Shown piece by piece: positions 20,210-29,007 of a stretch of 64,000 nucleotides of DNA. The first letter of the stretch is position 1, and each line of letters begins with the position of its first letter. The notes under the pieces were generated by a model. That model saw only the letters and a list, made by a program, of their open reading frames with translations. It did not search any database and was not told where the DNA came from. The translations under genes were made by a program, and so were the position numbers. This DNA is from an uncultured Paracoccaceae bacterium (GTDB lineage Bacteria; Pseudomonadota; Alphaproteobacteria; Rhodobacterales; Rhodobacteraceae). The stretch spans positions 310,001 through 374,000 of the forward strand of contig CANMEQ010000002.1 in the NCBI GenBank assembly GCA_947497065.1, in the 5' to 3' direction.

Positions 20210-20356
20210 ATGTCTAAGAGCATCAAAAGCCTTTGCGCCGTATCCCTGCTTGCCCTCGTGGCAGCATGCGGCAACTCAGGCGACGTCGAAGAATTCGTGG
20301 TCGTTGACCCAATCCCAGTCAGCGTTGAGCCGACTTTCAACAGCAAATACAACTAA
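20210..20356 (+). CDS. Tiny lipoprotein
   Basis: 48-residue protein MSKSIKSLCAVSLLALVAACGNSG..., with a clear lipobox LVAAC (Cys20) and an acidic/proline mature part (VEEFVVVDPIPVSVEP). CAGGAG lies nine bases before the ATG. It is in the pccB-pccA interval and is followed by a stable UUCG-loop hairpin. Possibly an outer-membrane-targeted lipoprotein; the function is unknown and nothing else in the window resembles its mature part. Confidence 0.65.
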   Translation: MSKSIKSLCAVSLLALVAACGNSGDVEEFVVVDPIPVSVEPTFNSKYN

Positions 20357-20374
20357 GGTTGTAGATCTGTTTTT

Positions 20375-20398
20375 GGGGCAGGCGTTCGCGCCTGTCCC
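20375..20398 (+). other. UUCG-tetraloop hairpin after the tiny lipoprotein gene
   Basis: GGGGCAGGCG-TTCG-CGCCTGTCCC forms a 10-base-pair stem (one G-T pair) with a TTCG loop. No T run follows, so it is more likely an mRNA-stabilising or processing element than a terminator. Confidence 0.45.
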
Positions 20399-20443
20399 AC
20401 GCCATCACCAGCCCCTCAACCCTTTTGATATGGAGGCTGCGTA

Positions 20444-20815
20444 ATGGAAAAGCATCGCGGATTCCCGAGCCGTCTACCCAGCACAGATTTTCAATTCACC
20501 ATCAGGCGCCCCGTTAAAAAAGGGCTGCCGCCCAAACTTCATGCCCGTGAACGCTATGCCGACCGCCGCCCGGCGGACCGCCGCGCCGACGAAGGGTTTA
20601 TGTGGGCGCTCAAGGAACACTTCGGCAGCGAGGTTTTCGTCCGTGGCAACCTTGATGCAGGTCGGTTGAACTGGCTTTTCGGGCGCGAAGTTCTGCCTGC
20701 CGAAGACCCCTTTGATCCTGAAAGCTATGACGCGCTTTTAAAGCTCGACCTAAAACTGATGGAGCGGACGTACCCAGATATCTTTCGCCCGGATTGGGCG
20801 CCCGGTGGCCAATAG
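20444..20815 (+). CDS. Conserved-looking hypothetical protein between pccB and pccA
   Basis: 123-residue basic-then-acidic protein, MEKHRGFPSRLP..., with no signal peptide or membrane segment. The middle has RERYADRRPADRRADEGF, the end is rich in Asp/Pro (PAEDPFDPESYDALLKLDLKLMERTYPDIF). A ribosome binding site (GGAGG at 20432) precedes the ATG. Codon use and third-position GC match the neighbours, so it is probably real. I do not recognise the family. Confidence 0.55.
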   Translation: MEKHRGFPSRLPSTDFQFTIRRPVKKGLPPKLHARERYADRRPADRRADEGFMWALKEHFGSEVFVRGNLDAGRLNWLFGREVLPAEDPFDPESYDALLKLDLKLMERTYPDIFRPDWAPGGQ

Positions 20816-21148
20816 CATGCGCTATTTTTGGCCGACGAAACCGCAACTTGGGCGGGAAATGGCCGAATTTCGGTCGACCTGTACGTTGTGTGGTGACAGG
20901 TCAAAAGGCGCATGCGAAGATTTTCAGGTAACCAAGATGGCGAGCATTCGTTTTGGTCTACATTGTCAATACCGTTACCCTTCCCCTTGTCGGTCTGGCC
21001 CTTTTAGGACCAGGCCGACACTCTTGCGCAATGTCGGTCGGCGTAATCATTCCGGTGGCGATTGTATTGATAGGATTACGCTTGCGTCTGTGCGCAAAAA
21101 GTTTGACTCTGCGGCCCATCAAAAACACCAAAAAAAGGGCAGTATCCT
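20816..21148. other. Intergenic stretch with stem-loops
   Basis: About 330 bases with no convincing gene. It contains GACCTGT...ACAGGTC (20876-20882 with 20896-20902, 13-base loop) and GTCGGTCTGG...CCAGGCCGAC (20989-20998 with 21010-21019, one G-T pair). Neither is followed by a T run. A promoter for the two glycine-zipper lipoprotein genes probably lies in its second half. Confidence 0.4.
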
Positions 21149-21352
21149 ATGTTTAAATTCCGTCTTTTCCTTGCTGCGACAGCCGTTGTTTCACTGTCTG
21201 CATGCCTTGATAACGATCTCGAGCGCGGCATTGCCGGCGCAGCTGCGGGCGCGGTTGTCGCTGACGCTGTGGGGGGCAACCCCCTCACTGGTGCAATTGC
21301 GGGCGGCGCTGCAGGCGCGCTTTGCGACGAAATCGTCAGCGTTTGTAACTAA
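21149..21352 (+). CDS. Glycine-zipper lipoprotein, copy 1
   Basis: 67-residue lipoprotein MFKFRLFLAATAVVSLSACLDNDLERG..., lipobox LSAC with Cys19. The mature part is a glycine/alanine zipper (GIAGAAAGAVVADAVGGNPLTGAIAGGAAGALCDE), the kind that packs as membrane helices in small outer-membrane or YMGG-type proteins. A second cysteine pair lies near the end (LCDEIVSVC). It is clearly paralogous to the gene at 21458, sharing D-N-D-x-E-R-G after the lipid Cys. A terminator-like hairpin separates the two. Confidence 0.65.
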   Translation: MFKFRLFLAATAVVSLSACLDNDLERGIAGAAAGAVVADAVGGNPLTGAIAGGAAGALCDEIVSVCN

Positions 21353-21391
21353 CGGCACGGGCGCAAACGGCCCACGTTTTCCCGCTATTTC

Positions 21392-21426
21392 CGGAGCGCC
21401 GGAACATTTTTCGGCGCTCCGCGTTT
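21392..21426 (+). terminator. Terminator-like hairpin between the two glycine-zipper genes
   Basis: CGGAGCGCCG at 21392-21401 pairs perfectly with CGGCGCTCCG at 21412-21421 around AACATTTTT-type loop sequence; a short T-rich stretch (CGTTTCTTCC) follows. Could be an attenuating terminator or a stabiliser. Confidence 0.5.
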
Positions 21427-21457
21427 CTTCCTCACAGTTTGAAAAAGGAAGAAATTC

Positions 21458-21658
21458 ATGGTTCAATCACTTAAAATCGCTGGTCTCGTGGCCTCAATCG
21501 GTTTGCTCGCAGCTTGCGACAACGATGTCGAACGTGGCGTCTCAGGAGCTGCCATCGGTGCTGCAGCAGCCAGCGTCACCAACAACAACGTTGCAACGGG
21601 TGCCGCTATTGGCGCTGTTGCCGGTGTGTTCTGCGACGACGCAAACATCTGCCAATAA
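21458..21658 (+). CDS. Glycine-zipper lipoprotein, copy 2
   Basis: 66-residue paralogue of the preceding lipoprotein: MVQSLKIAGLVASIGLLAACDNDVERG..., lipobox LAAC with Cys20, then a Gly/Ala zipper (GVSGAAIGAAAASVTNNN, TGAAIGAVAGVFCDD) ending with two cysteines (FCDDANIC). GGAAGAAA precedes the ATG. The conserved D-N-D-x-E-R-G block right after the lipid cysteine suggests the pair arose by tandem duplication. Localisation in the outer membrane is likely; function is unknown. Confidence 0.68.
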   Translation: MVQSLKIAGLVASIGLLAACDNDVERGVSGAAIGAAAASVTNNNVATGAAIGAVAGVFCDDANICQ

Positions 21659-21694
21659 AACACCGCGCGGCGACCGCGCGCTCAATCAATTTTC

Positions 21695-21730
21695 AAAACG
21701 CCGTACTGGAGCGATCCAGTACGGCGTTTT
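21695..21730. terminator. Perfect 16-bp hairpin just upstream of pccA
   Basis: Two perfect 16-base arms, 21695-21710 (AAAACGCCGTACTGGA) and 21715-21730 (TCCAGTACGGCGTTTT), flank a GCGA loop. GTCTGTTT follows on the plus strand. It is symmetrical enough to work on both strands. It ends only 19 bases before the pccA start, so pccA either has read-through from upstream or is transcribed from a promoter hidden here. Confidence 0.7.
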
Positions 21731-21749
21731 GTCTGTTTAGGGGAAGAGA

Positions 21750-23792
21750 ATGTTCAAAAAGATCCTGATTGCCAACCGAGGTGAGATCGCCTGCCGCGTG
21801 ATTAAAACAGCCCGAAAAATGGGGATCAAAACGGTTGCCGTCTACTCGGATGCCGACCGCAACGCGCTGCATGTGAAAATGGCTGACGAAGCGGTTCACA
21901 TCGGCCCAGCCCCTGCCAACCAATCCTACATCGTGATCGATAAGATCATGAAAGCCATCAAAGACACAGGCGCAGAAGCGGTGCACCCGGGCTATGGCTT
22001 TCTCTCGGAAAACCCGAAATTCGCCGAAGCGCTGGACGCTGCTGGTGTGGCGTTTATCGGCCCGCCAAAAGGCGCCATCGAGGACATGGGTGATAAAATC
22101 ACGTCCAAGAAAATCGCTCAGGAGGCTCAGGTCAGCACGGTGCCCGGATACATGGGTCTGATCGCGGACGCTGAAGAGGCCGTGAAGATTTCAAACGAGG
22201 TCGGCTACCCTGTGATGATCAAAGCGTCAGCTGGTGGTGGCGGCAAGGGCATGCGTATTGCTTGGACAGATGACGAGGCCCGCGAAGGGTTTCAATCATC
22301 CAAAAACGAGGCCGCCAACTCATTCGGCGATGACCGGATTTTCATTGAGAAATTTGTCACCCAGCCTCGACATATCGAAATTCAGGTGCTGTGCGACACC
22401 CATGGGAACGGCATTTACCTCGGCGAACGCGAATGCTCGATCCAGCGGCGCAATCAAAAAGTCATTGAAGAGGCGCCCTCGCCATTTTTGGATGAAGACA
22501 CACGCAAGGCGATGGGGGAGCAATCTGTCGCCTTGGCAAAAGCCGTTGGGTATGCCTCCGCTGGTACCGTTGAATTTATCGTCGATGGTGACCGGAATTT
22601 CTATTTCCTAGAAATGAACACACGGCTTCAGGTGGAACATCCGGTCACCGAATTGATTACCGGTGTTGATCTGGTCGAACAGATGATCCGCGTGGCATAT
22701 GGCGAAGCACTCACCATGACCCAAGATGATGTCACTTTGACCGGTTGGGCCATGGAAAGCCGTCTCTATGCCGAAGATCCATACCGTGGGTTCCTGCCAT
22801 CAATTGGGCGTTTGACCACATACCGCCCGCCAGCGGAAATTGCAGCGGGCCCGCTTTTGGAAAACGGAAAATGGCAGGGCGAGGCCCCTGAGGGTCAGCA
22901 TGCCGTGCGCAATGACACCGGCGTCTATGACGGCGGCGAAATTTCGATGTACTACGATCCGATGATCGCGAAGCTGTGCACATGGGCCCCGACCCGTGAC
23001 GCCGCGATCGAAGAAATGCGTGTAGCGCTAGACAGCTTCGAGGTTGAGGGCATCGGCCATAACATTCCGTTTCTCTCTGCGGTCTACGACCATGAAAAAT
23101 TCACCTCAGGAAAGATGACCACAGCGTTTATCGAAGAGGAATTCCCAGACGGTTTCGAAGGCGTCGCCATCACCGAGGCCGACAGTCCGCGCATCGCAGC
23201 CGCCTGTGCCGCAATGCACCGTGTGGCTGAAATCAGACGCACCCGCGTCACCGGCCGCATGGGAAACCACGAACGCGTTGTTGGCCGCGACTGGGTGGTG
23301 AGCCTGCAAGGCGATGACCACACCGTTGCCATTGAGGCCGATCGCGACGGTGCCGATGTGGCGATTGGCGGGGCAATTTTGCGCGTTGAAAGCGATTGGG
23401 CACCGGGCCAACCCTTGGCCCGTCTGACCGTCGATGGCACGCCGCTGGTGATGAAGGTTAGCAAAATTTCAGGGGGCTTCCGTGTTCGCTACCGCGGCGC
23501 CGATGTGAAGGTCCACGTCCGCAGCCCCCGTCAGGCCGAACTTGCGAAACTGATGCCAGAAAAGCTGGCGCCAGATACATCCAAACTGCTGCTGTGCCCG
23601 ATGCCCGGTTTGATCGTGAAAGTGGATGTCGAGGTAGGGGACGAAATCCAAGAAGGCCAAGCGCTCTGCACAGTCGAAGCCATGAAAATGGAGAACATTC
23701 TGCGGGCCGAGAAGAAGGCGATTGTGACCAAAATCAATGCAACAGCGGGCGACAGTCTGGCCGTGGATGATGTGATCATGGAGTTTGAATAA
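21750..23792 (+). CDS. pccA: Propionyl-CoA carboxylase alpha chain (biotin carboxylase/biotin carrier)
   Basis: ATP-dependent carboxylation of biotin, the first half of propionyl-CoA carboxylation. The 680-residue protein has the biotin carboxylase fold with MFKKILIANRGEIACRVI, the ATP-grasp loop KASAGGGGKGMRIA, and the MNTRLQVEHPVTE motif; a BT linker region follows, and the carrier domain ends with EAMKMENI, biotinyl-Lys646 lying 34 residues from the C-terminus. AGGGGAAGAG precedes the ATG. It pairs with pccB, 2.2 kb upstream, and the next gene starts four bases after its stop. Confidence 0.95.
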   Translation: MFKKILIANRGEIACRVIKTARKMGIKTVAVYSDADRNALHVKMADEAVHIGPAPANQSYIVIDKIMKAIKDTGAEAVHPGYGFLSENPKFAEALDAAGVAFIGPPKGAIEDMGDKITSKKIAQEAQVSTVPGYMGLIADAEEAVKISNEVGYPVMIKASAGGGGKGMRIAWTDDEAREGFQSSKNEAANSFGDDRIFIEKFVTQPRHIEIQVLCDTHGNGIYLGERECSIQRRNQKVIEEAPSPFLDEDTRKAMGEQSVALAKAVGYASAGTVEFIVDGDRNFYFLEMNTRLQVEHPVTELITGVDLVEQMIRVAYGEALTMTQDDVTLTGWAMESRLYAEDPYRGFLPSIGRLTTYRPPAEIAAGPLLENGKWQGEAPEGQHAVRNDTGVYDGGEISMYYDPMIAKLCTWAPTRDAAIEEMRVALDSFEVEGIGHNIPFLSAVYDHEKFTSGKMTTAFIEEEFPDGFEGVAITEADSPRIAAACAAMHRVAEIRRTRVTGRMGNHERVVGRDWVVSLQGDDHTVAIEADRDGADVAIGGAILRVESDWAPGQPLARLTVDGTPLVMKVSKISGGFRVRYRGADVKVHVRSPRQAELAKLMPEKLAPDTSKLLLCPMPGLIVKVDVEVGDEIQEGQALCTVEAMKMENILRAEKKAIVTKINATAGDSLAVDDVIMEFE

Positions 23793-23795
23793 ACC

Positions 23796-24599
23796 TTGGA
23801 TCTGGTCCTTCACATAGGCGCGCATCGCACCGGGTCGACTGCATTTGAGCAGACGATCCAGCGAACCATTGAGCAGCATCCAGCCTGCGGCGTGGCTATT
23901 TGGGGGCCCGCACGTCTGCGCGCTATTCCGGGTTTCAGTTCGGTCAACAAACTGACACATGCAATCGGCGCACAGGGTAGTTTGGAACAGTTATCTGAAG
24001 TCGCAAAGAGGTTGGCGGATGAGTGGGAAGAAGAGCGGGCGCGCGGCACCCAAACACTCATCCTGTCTGAGGAAAACATCCTCGGAAAGATGAGCCAAAA
24101 CTTTCGCGACGGGCAATTTTATAGCGGGGTGGCCCAAAGGCTTCTGACTTATGCAAATATTTTGCCCTCGCCCGTGACAACTGTTGCCTTGGGCATTCGC
24201 AGCTATAGCGCTGTCTGGTCGTCCGCCTATTTTTACTCCGAGCAACGCAAAAGGCCGCTTCCCCCGCAGCAGGATGCCCGTCAGGCGCTGCTCGACACAG
24301 ATCGCGGCTGGTATCACGTCACCCGCGATATCCGGCGTGTGTTCTCGGATGTACCCATCGTCATTTGGGATCAGGCAAAAATCGCGACTGACCTCGATAC
24401 GATCTGCGCGGCTGTGACAGGGCTTCGCACCGAGGATATCGTGCTGCCTGACAGTAAAATAAACGCGCGCAAACCTTCGAAATCGCAAAAATCGGTGTTT
24501 GAAGAGGCGGACCTAAAACCCCTCACACAAAGGTACACTCGGCACGTCAATCGTATCAAACGCAGTGAGGGCCTGCGGTGGGTCGGAGGGGGTGCGTGA
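23796..24599 (+). CDS. Sulfotransferase-like protein 1
   Basis: 267-residue protein whose best start is a TTG at 23796, three bases after the pccA stop; no ATG fits. It opens MDLVLHIGAHRTGSTAFEQ, a phosphate-binding loop like that of PAPS-dependent sulfotransferases (5'-PSB, R-T-G-S-T). Later TLILSEENILGKM and the ALGIRSYSAVWSSAYF helix fit the same family. No signal peptide. It is a distant paralogue of the protein at 25259. Substrate unknown; the link to propionate metabolism is only positional. Confidence 0.55.
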   Translation: MDLVLHIGAHRTGSTAFEQTIQRTIEQHPACGVAIWGPARLRAIPGFSSVNKLTHAIGAQGSLEQLSEVAKRLADEWEEERARGTQTLILSEENILGKMSQNFRDGQFYSGVAQRLLTYANILPSPVTTVALGIRSYSAVWSSAYFYSEQRKRPLPPQQDARQALLDTDRGWYHVTRDIRRVFSDVPIVIWDQAKIATDLDTICAAVTGLRTEDIVLPDSKINARKPSKSQKSVFEEADLKPLTQRYTRHVNRIKRSEGLRWVGGGA

Positions 24600-24612
24600 T
24601 GGAGCGTGCTGT

Positions 24613-25080
24613 TTATCCGCCGCGACGTTCGTCTGCGACCTCTTGCTGCCGCATCGGCATTTTGTCGATAGAGCGGGAAATCTCTCGCACGTCCCACGGC
24701 GACGGCTTGCGCAGTTTCACTTCGCCGTCTTTGCCGATCAGAACCATCGAAAACCCGCGCGGGCGAAGACGCTGGCGTAATGCGCTACGTGCAGACGGGT
24801 CTGTATCGGTCACAACAATCACGCCTCGATCTGCCAACGCATCAGCGTGGTCCGCCAACAGGTCCATCTGCTGCCGAAACGCGGGATCATCTGGGCTGTC
24901 GGCAAACACAACAACAGGCCGCGCGCGCCAAGCGAATTCTTCAAGGTCCAATGATGTCGCGTCAAATGTCATCGTCGGATTCCCCTCCCACAACGCCACA
25001 ACGTCTGTCTCGGGCGCGTCTTGCGCCACAGCACCTGTCGCAACCACGGCGCTAAAAAACAAAGCAATCGTTCGGTTCAT
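24613..25080 (-). CDS. Secreted DUF4174-like protein
   Basis: 155-residue protein with signal peptide MNRTIALFFSAVVATGAVAQ (cleavage near residue 20). The mature domain, with RPVVVFADSPDDPAFRQQMDLLADHADALADRGVIVVTDTD and GFSMVLIGKDGEVKLRKPSPWDVREISRSIDKMPMRQQE, is a thioredoxin-like-fold family of unknown function (DUF4174). It is the only minus-strand gene in the pcc-mcm block. A longer frame to 25197 lacks a sensible start. Its 3' end faces the sulfotransferase-like gene with a 13-base gap. Confidence 0.75.
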   Translation of the reverse strand: MNRTIALFFSAVVATGAVAQDAPETDVVALWEGNPTMTFDATSLDLEEFAWRARPVVVFADSPDDPAFRQQMDLLADHADALADRGVIVVTDTDPSARSALRQRLRPRGFSMVLIGKDGEVKLRKPSPWDVREISRSIDKMPMRQQEVADERRGG

Positions 25081-25258
25081 TCTGCACCCCTTTGAGTTTG
25101 ATATAGGGGCGGACCTGCCAAAGGCTAAGGGTAAACCGCTTTTCAACCAAAACAATTTCAACGTTAACAAAATCCTTATCCTTGCAGACCATGACATATG
25201 TCATGCTCCCCGTGGCGCAATCGGTCTGGGGCGCGCCCCAGAACAAGGATTGCACCGG

Positions 25259-26194
25259 ATGGACATTTACCTGCATCTTGGCGCGCATCGCAGCGCAAAC
25301 CGGACGTTTTATCGCTATCTCACTGCAAACCGATCTGCGCTACAGCGCAACGGCTTTGCCCTTTGGCTGCCAAATCGCACCCAAGACGGCCTGATGCGCG
25401 GCCTTGTGAAAGCACCGGAAGACATCACAATCGAGGATGAGCGACGGGCGCTTCGATCTATCGGGCGCATGCGTGTGGAATTGGCTCGTTTGGAGCGGTC
25501 AGGTAACCGCTGCCTCGTGATCAGCGATCCTGATCTTATCGGCAATGTCGCGCATAATTTGACGCAATCGTCTCTCTATCCGCTGCTGGATGAACGGCTG
25601 ATGCGTCTGCGTCCGGCCTTTGCGGATCGCAACCTGCGGGTGGGAATATCCATCCGCAGTTTTGATGATTACTGGGCCTCCGCTTTGGCAATGCGTGTGG
25701 CCCTCGGGCAGGGGCTCCCCTGCGCCGATCAGTTGGATTTTTTGACAACCCAAACTCGCCACTGGCGCCACGTTATCCGTGATATCGCCAAAGCTTTACC
25801 CCATGCCGAGATTGTCGTTTGGCCGTTTGAACGCTTGGCAGGCCGCCCCCATGATACGGCCAAAGTTCTTTTGGATACTGATCTTGCGGGGGCGGCTGTT
25901 TCAAATGACTGGCTCCGTCGCAGTCCTGATATGGCGCAATTAAATGAGATCTGTGTTGATTGTGGTCTGCCACCGATGGTCTCCCAAATGAGACCACAGC
26001 CGCGGCGGTGGATGCCCTTCACGGCAGAGCACCAACGTGTTCTGCGGGCCGAATACCGCCGCGATCTTGCGTGGCTGAAAGCCGGGGCTCAAGGCCTCGC
26101 CCGCTACATCGAAGGCCGACATGTGCGGTCATACCGCCCTCAAAACAGGGGCCAAATACACCTACGATCGCGGCCAATGTCCGCAGGACTATAA
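25259..26194 (+). CDS. Sulfotransferase-like protein 2 (degenerate nucleotide loop)
   Basis: 311-residue protein from ATG 25259, with AAGGA about 12 bases upstream. The N-terminus [21 protein letters not shown] aligns with MDLVLHIGAHRTGSTAFEQ of the protein at 23796, but the R-T-G-S-T loop has become R-S-A-N-R, so PAPS binding is doubtful. Shared downstream features include [11 protein letters not shown] versus LILSEENILGK and [16 protein letters not shown] versus VALGIRSYSAVWSSAY. The overlapping frame extending back to 24578 is antisense to the DUF4174 gene and is not used. It ends 13 bases before the mutase start. Confidence 0.55.
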   Translation: MDIYLHLGAHRSANRTFYRYLTANRSALQRNGFALWLPNRTQDGLMRGLVKAPEDITIEDERRALRSIGRMRVELARLERSGNRCLVISDPDLIGNVAHNLTQSSLYPLLDERLMRLRPAFADRNLRVGISIRSFDDYWASALAMRVALGQGLPCADQLDFLTTQTRHWRHVIRDIAKALPHAEIVVWPFERLAGRPHDTAKVLLDTDLAGAAVSNDWLRRSPDMAQLNEICVDCGLPPMVSQMRPQPRRWMPFTAEHQRVLRAEYRRDLAWLKAGAQGLARYIEGRHVRSYRPQNRGQIHLRSRPMSAGL

Positions 26195-26207
26195 AAGGGA
26201 AAAACAG

Positions 26208-28334
26208 ATGGGTTCGAAAAAAGACTGGGCTGACCGTGCGCAATCAGAATTGCGCAAACGCCCCCTAGAGGATCTGACGTGGAACACCATCGAAGGGATC
26301 GATGTTCAGCCTGTTTATGGCGCGGATGACCTCGAGGGGCTGGACCATCTTGGCACGCTTCCAGGTGAAGCTCCCTTCACCCGCGGTGTCAAATCCACCA
26401 TGTATGCTGGGCGACCGTGGACGATCCGCCAATATGCAGGCTTTTCAACCGCTGAAGAATCCAATGCGTTTTACCGCAAGGCGCTTGCCGCCGGTCAACA
26501 GGGCGTCTCCGTCGCCTTCGATCTGGCCACTCACCGCGGCTACGACAGCGACCACCCTCGCGTCGTGGGCGACGTGGGTAAGGCTGGCGTCGCCATTGAT
26601 AGCGTCGAAGACATGAAAATTCTGTTTGACGAGATTCCGTTGGACAAGGTCAGCGTGTCGATGACCATGAACGGCGCCGTGATCCCAATCTTGGCCAATT
26701 TCATCGTCGCGGGGGAAGAGCAAGGGCATGATCGCAGCGTGCTCTCAGGCACCATTCAGAACGACATTCTCAAAGAGTTTATGGTGCGCAACACCTATGT
26801 GTATCCGCCCGAGCCCTCCATGCGGTTGGTCGCGGATATTATCGAATACACGGCCAGCGACATGCCGAAATTCAACTCCATTTCGATCTCCGGATACCAC
26901 ATGCAGGAGGCTGGCGCGAACCTGGTGCAAGAGCTGGCCTTCACGCTCGCCGATGGGCGCGAATACGTCCGCACAGCTATCGCGCGCGGCATGGACGTGG
27001 ATGCCTTCGCGCCCCGTTTGTCGTTCTTTTTCGCCATCGGGATGAACTTTTTCATGGAGGCCGCGAAACTGCGCGCCGCCCGTTTGTTGTGGTCTCGGAT
27101 CATGGCCGAATTTGAACCAAAATCCGAAAAATCATCCATGCTGCGCACCCATTGCCAGACATCCGGCGTGTCGCTGCAGGAACAAGACCCGTACAACAAC
27201 GTTGTGCGCACCGCGTATGAGGCGATGGCAGCGGTGCTGGGCGGCACCCAATCCCTGCACACCAATGCGCTGGATGAAGCCATTGCCCTGCCCACAGAAT
27301 TCGCAGCCCGCATCGCGCGCAACACCCAACTGATTTTACAAGAAGAAACCGGCGTGACCAATGTCGTCGATCCGCTGGCAGGCTCTTACTATGTTGAAAA
27401 ACTCACTGCTGATCTGGCCGATGAGGCTTGGAAAATCATCGAAGAAGTCGAAGAGATGGGCGGCATGACGAAGGCCGTTGCGTCGGGCATGCCGAAATTG
27501 CGGATCGAAGAATCCGCCGCCAAACGACAGGCTATGATCGACCGCGGCGAAGAAGTGATCGTTGGCGTCAACAAATACCGCTTGGACAAAGAAGACCCGA
27601 TCGACATTTTGGATGTCGACAACGTCGCGGTGCGAGAGGCGCAAGTTGCCCGATTGGACAGCATTCGCGCCACCCGTGACCAAGCGGCCTGCGATGCCGC
27701 CTTGGCGGAGGTTGAACGCCGCGCATCTGAAGGCGGCAATGTGCTCGAAGCCGCCGTGGAAGCCGCGCGCCACCGCGCCACAGTAGGGGAAATCAGCATG
27801 GCACTGGAAAAGGTATTCGGCCGTCACCGCGCCGAAGTGAAAACACTGGCCGGTGTTTATGGCGCCGCCTATGAAGGCGATGAAGGCTTCGCGGCAATCC
27901 AGAAAGACGTCGAAGACTTCGCCGAAACCGAAGGGCGTCGTCCCCGCATGTTGGTGGTGAAAATGGGCCAGGACGGGCACGATCGTGGCGCCAAAGTGAT
28001 CGCAACAGCTTTCGCTGATATCGGGTTCGACGTGGACGTAGGCCCGCTGTTCCAAACCCCCGAAGAGGCCGCCCAAGACGCTGTCGACAACGACGTGCAT
28101 GTGATCGGGATATCGTCGCAGGCTGCGGGGCACAAAACGCTCGCCCCGAAATTGATCGAAGCCCTCAAAGCGGCTGATGCCGAGGACATCCTTGTGATCT
28201 GTGGCGGCGTCATTCCGCAACAAGACTACGATTTCCTGAAAAAGGCGGGTGTGAAAGCAATCTTTGGACCGGGCACCAATATCCCCGATGCCGCGCGCGA
28301 CATCCTGCGTCTTATCCGCGTTGCAAAAGGGTGA
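26208..28334 (+). CDS. mcmA: Methylmalonyl-CoA mutase
   Basis: Adenosylcobalamin-dependent rearrangement of methylmalonyl-CoA to succinyl-CoA. The 708-residue protein carries the TIM-barrel substrate domain ([55 protein letters not shown]) and a C-terminal B12 domain with D-x-H-x-x-G at 589-594 (DGHDRG), His591 being the cobalt ligand. Single-chain type. AAAAGGGAAAAACAG precedes the ATG. It overlaps the VOC gene by four bases and completes the propionate route with pccAB. Confidence 0.95.
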   Translation: MGSKKDWADRAQSELRKRPLEDLTWNTIEGIDVQPVYGADDLEGLDHLGTLPGEAPFTRGVKSTMYAGRPWTIRQYAGFSTAEESNAFYRKALAAGQQGVSVAFDLATHRGYDSDHPRVVGDVGKAGVAIDSVEDMKILFDEIPLDKVSVSMTMNGAVIPILANFIVAGEEQGHDRSVLSGTIQNDILKEFMVRNTYVYPPEPSMRLVADIIEYTASDMPKFNSISISGYHMQEAGANLVQELAFTLADGREYVRTAIARGMDVDAFAPRLSFFFAIGMNFFMEAAKLRAARLLWSRIMAEFEPKSEKSSMLRTHCQTSGVSLQEQDPYNNVVRTAYEAMAAVLGGTQSLHTNALDEAIALPTEFAARIARNTQLILQEETGVTNVVDPLAGSYYVEKLTADLADEAWKIIEEVEEMGGMTKAVASGMPKLRIEESAAKRQAMIDRGEEVIVGVNKYRLDKEDPIDILDVDNVAVREAQVARLDSIRATRDQAACDAALAEVERRASEGGNVLEAAVEAARHRATVGEISMALEKVFGRHRAEVKTLAGVYGAAYEGDEGFAAIQKDVEDFAETEGRRPRMLVVKMGQDGHDRGAKVIATAFADIGFDVDVGPLFQTPEEAAQDAVDNDVHVIGISSQAAGHKTLAPKLIEALKAADAEDILVICGGVIPQQDYDFLKKAGVKAIFGPGTNIPDAARDILRLIRVAKG

Positions 28335-28927
28335 GGCTAGATCATCTCGCCGTAGCTGCCGAAACGCTGGACGAGGGTGTTGCATGGGTCGAGGATCGGC
28401 TTGGTGTGCCAATGGTGGCCGGTGGCACCCATACGCGTTTTGGGACCCACAACAAACTGCTCGGGTTGGCCGATGATCTGTATCTTGAAGTGATCAGCCC
28501 TGACCCGAGTGCAAGCTGTGACGGGCCCCGGTGGTTCGATCTGGATCGTTTCTCAGGCCCACCACGATTGGCCAATTGGATCTGCGAACCCGAAGACTTT
28601 GACAGGTTCTTACGACACGGCATGCGTGAAATCCCAATGACGCGGGGGGATTTGTCGTGGGATATGGGCGTACCAGCTGATGGCACGCTGCCGCTTGGGG
28701 GTGGGTTTCCTACGGTTTTACAGTGGCATAGCGACACGCCGCCGGGCAAAAGGCTTCCCGCTTCAGGGTGCGGGCTTCTTCACCTGACAGTTCGTCACCC
28801 GGATGCCGAAAAAATCAAAGCCGAACTCGCGCCTGAATTTGATGATCCGCGTGTGAAATTCGAGGATGCACCATCTGTCTCTTTGCATGCTGAATTTCAA
28901 ACACCGCAGGGCAGGGTGCATCTGTAA
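28331..28927 (+). CDS. VOC-family (glyoxalase-like) protein
   Basis: 198-residue protein from a GTG overlapping the mutase stop (GTGA). [46 protein letters not shown] is the beta-alpha-beta start of the vicinal-oxygen-chelate fold, with His5 and the later YLEVISPDP (Glu) as possible metal ligands. It resembles the Glyoxalase_3 branch rather than methylmalonyl-CoA epimerase, which is shorter and has different ligands. Coupling to mcmA makes a role in the same pathway tempting but unproven. Confidence 0.72.
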   Translation: MRLDHLAVAAETLDEGVAWVEDRLGVPMVAGGTHTRFGTHNKLLGLADDLYLEVISPDPSASCDGPRWFDLDRFSGPPRLANWICEPEDFDRFLRHGMREIPMTRGDLSWDMGVPADGTLPLGGGFPTVLQWHSDTPPGKRLPASGCGLLHLTVRHPDAEKIKAELAPEFDDPRVKFEDAPSVSLHAEFQTPQGRVHL

Positions 28928-29007
28928 CGCTTGCCCGCGCAAGAATGTGATCCAATTGGTCAGAATTGACCTGTTTCTTCTGTCGGTGATTTGGTTAATG
29001 TCGCGAT

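Noticed and set aside
20805-21740. Plus-strand frame of about 311 codons over the glycine-zipper genes
   Set aside because: Overlaps two lipoprotein genes with good lipoboxes and runs through both hairpins; composition unlike coding sequence.
24578-25258. N-terminal extension of the second sulfotransferase-like gene
   Set aside because: Arg/Ser-rich reading that is antisense to the DUF4174 gene; the ATG at 25259 has a ribosome binding site.
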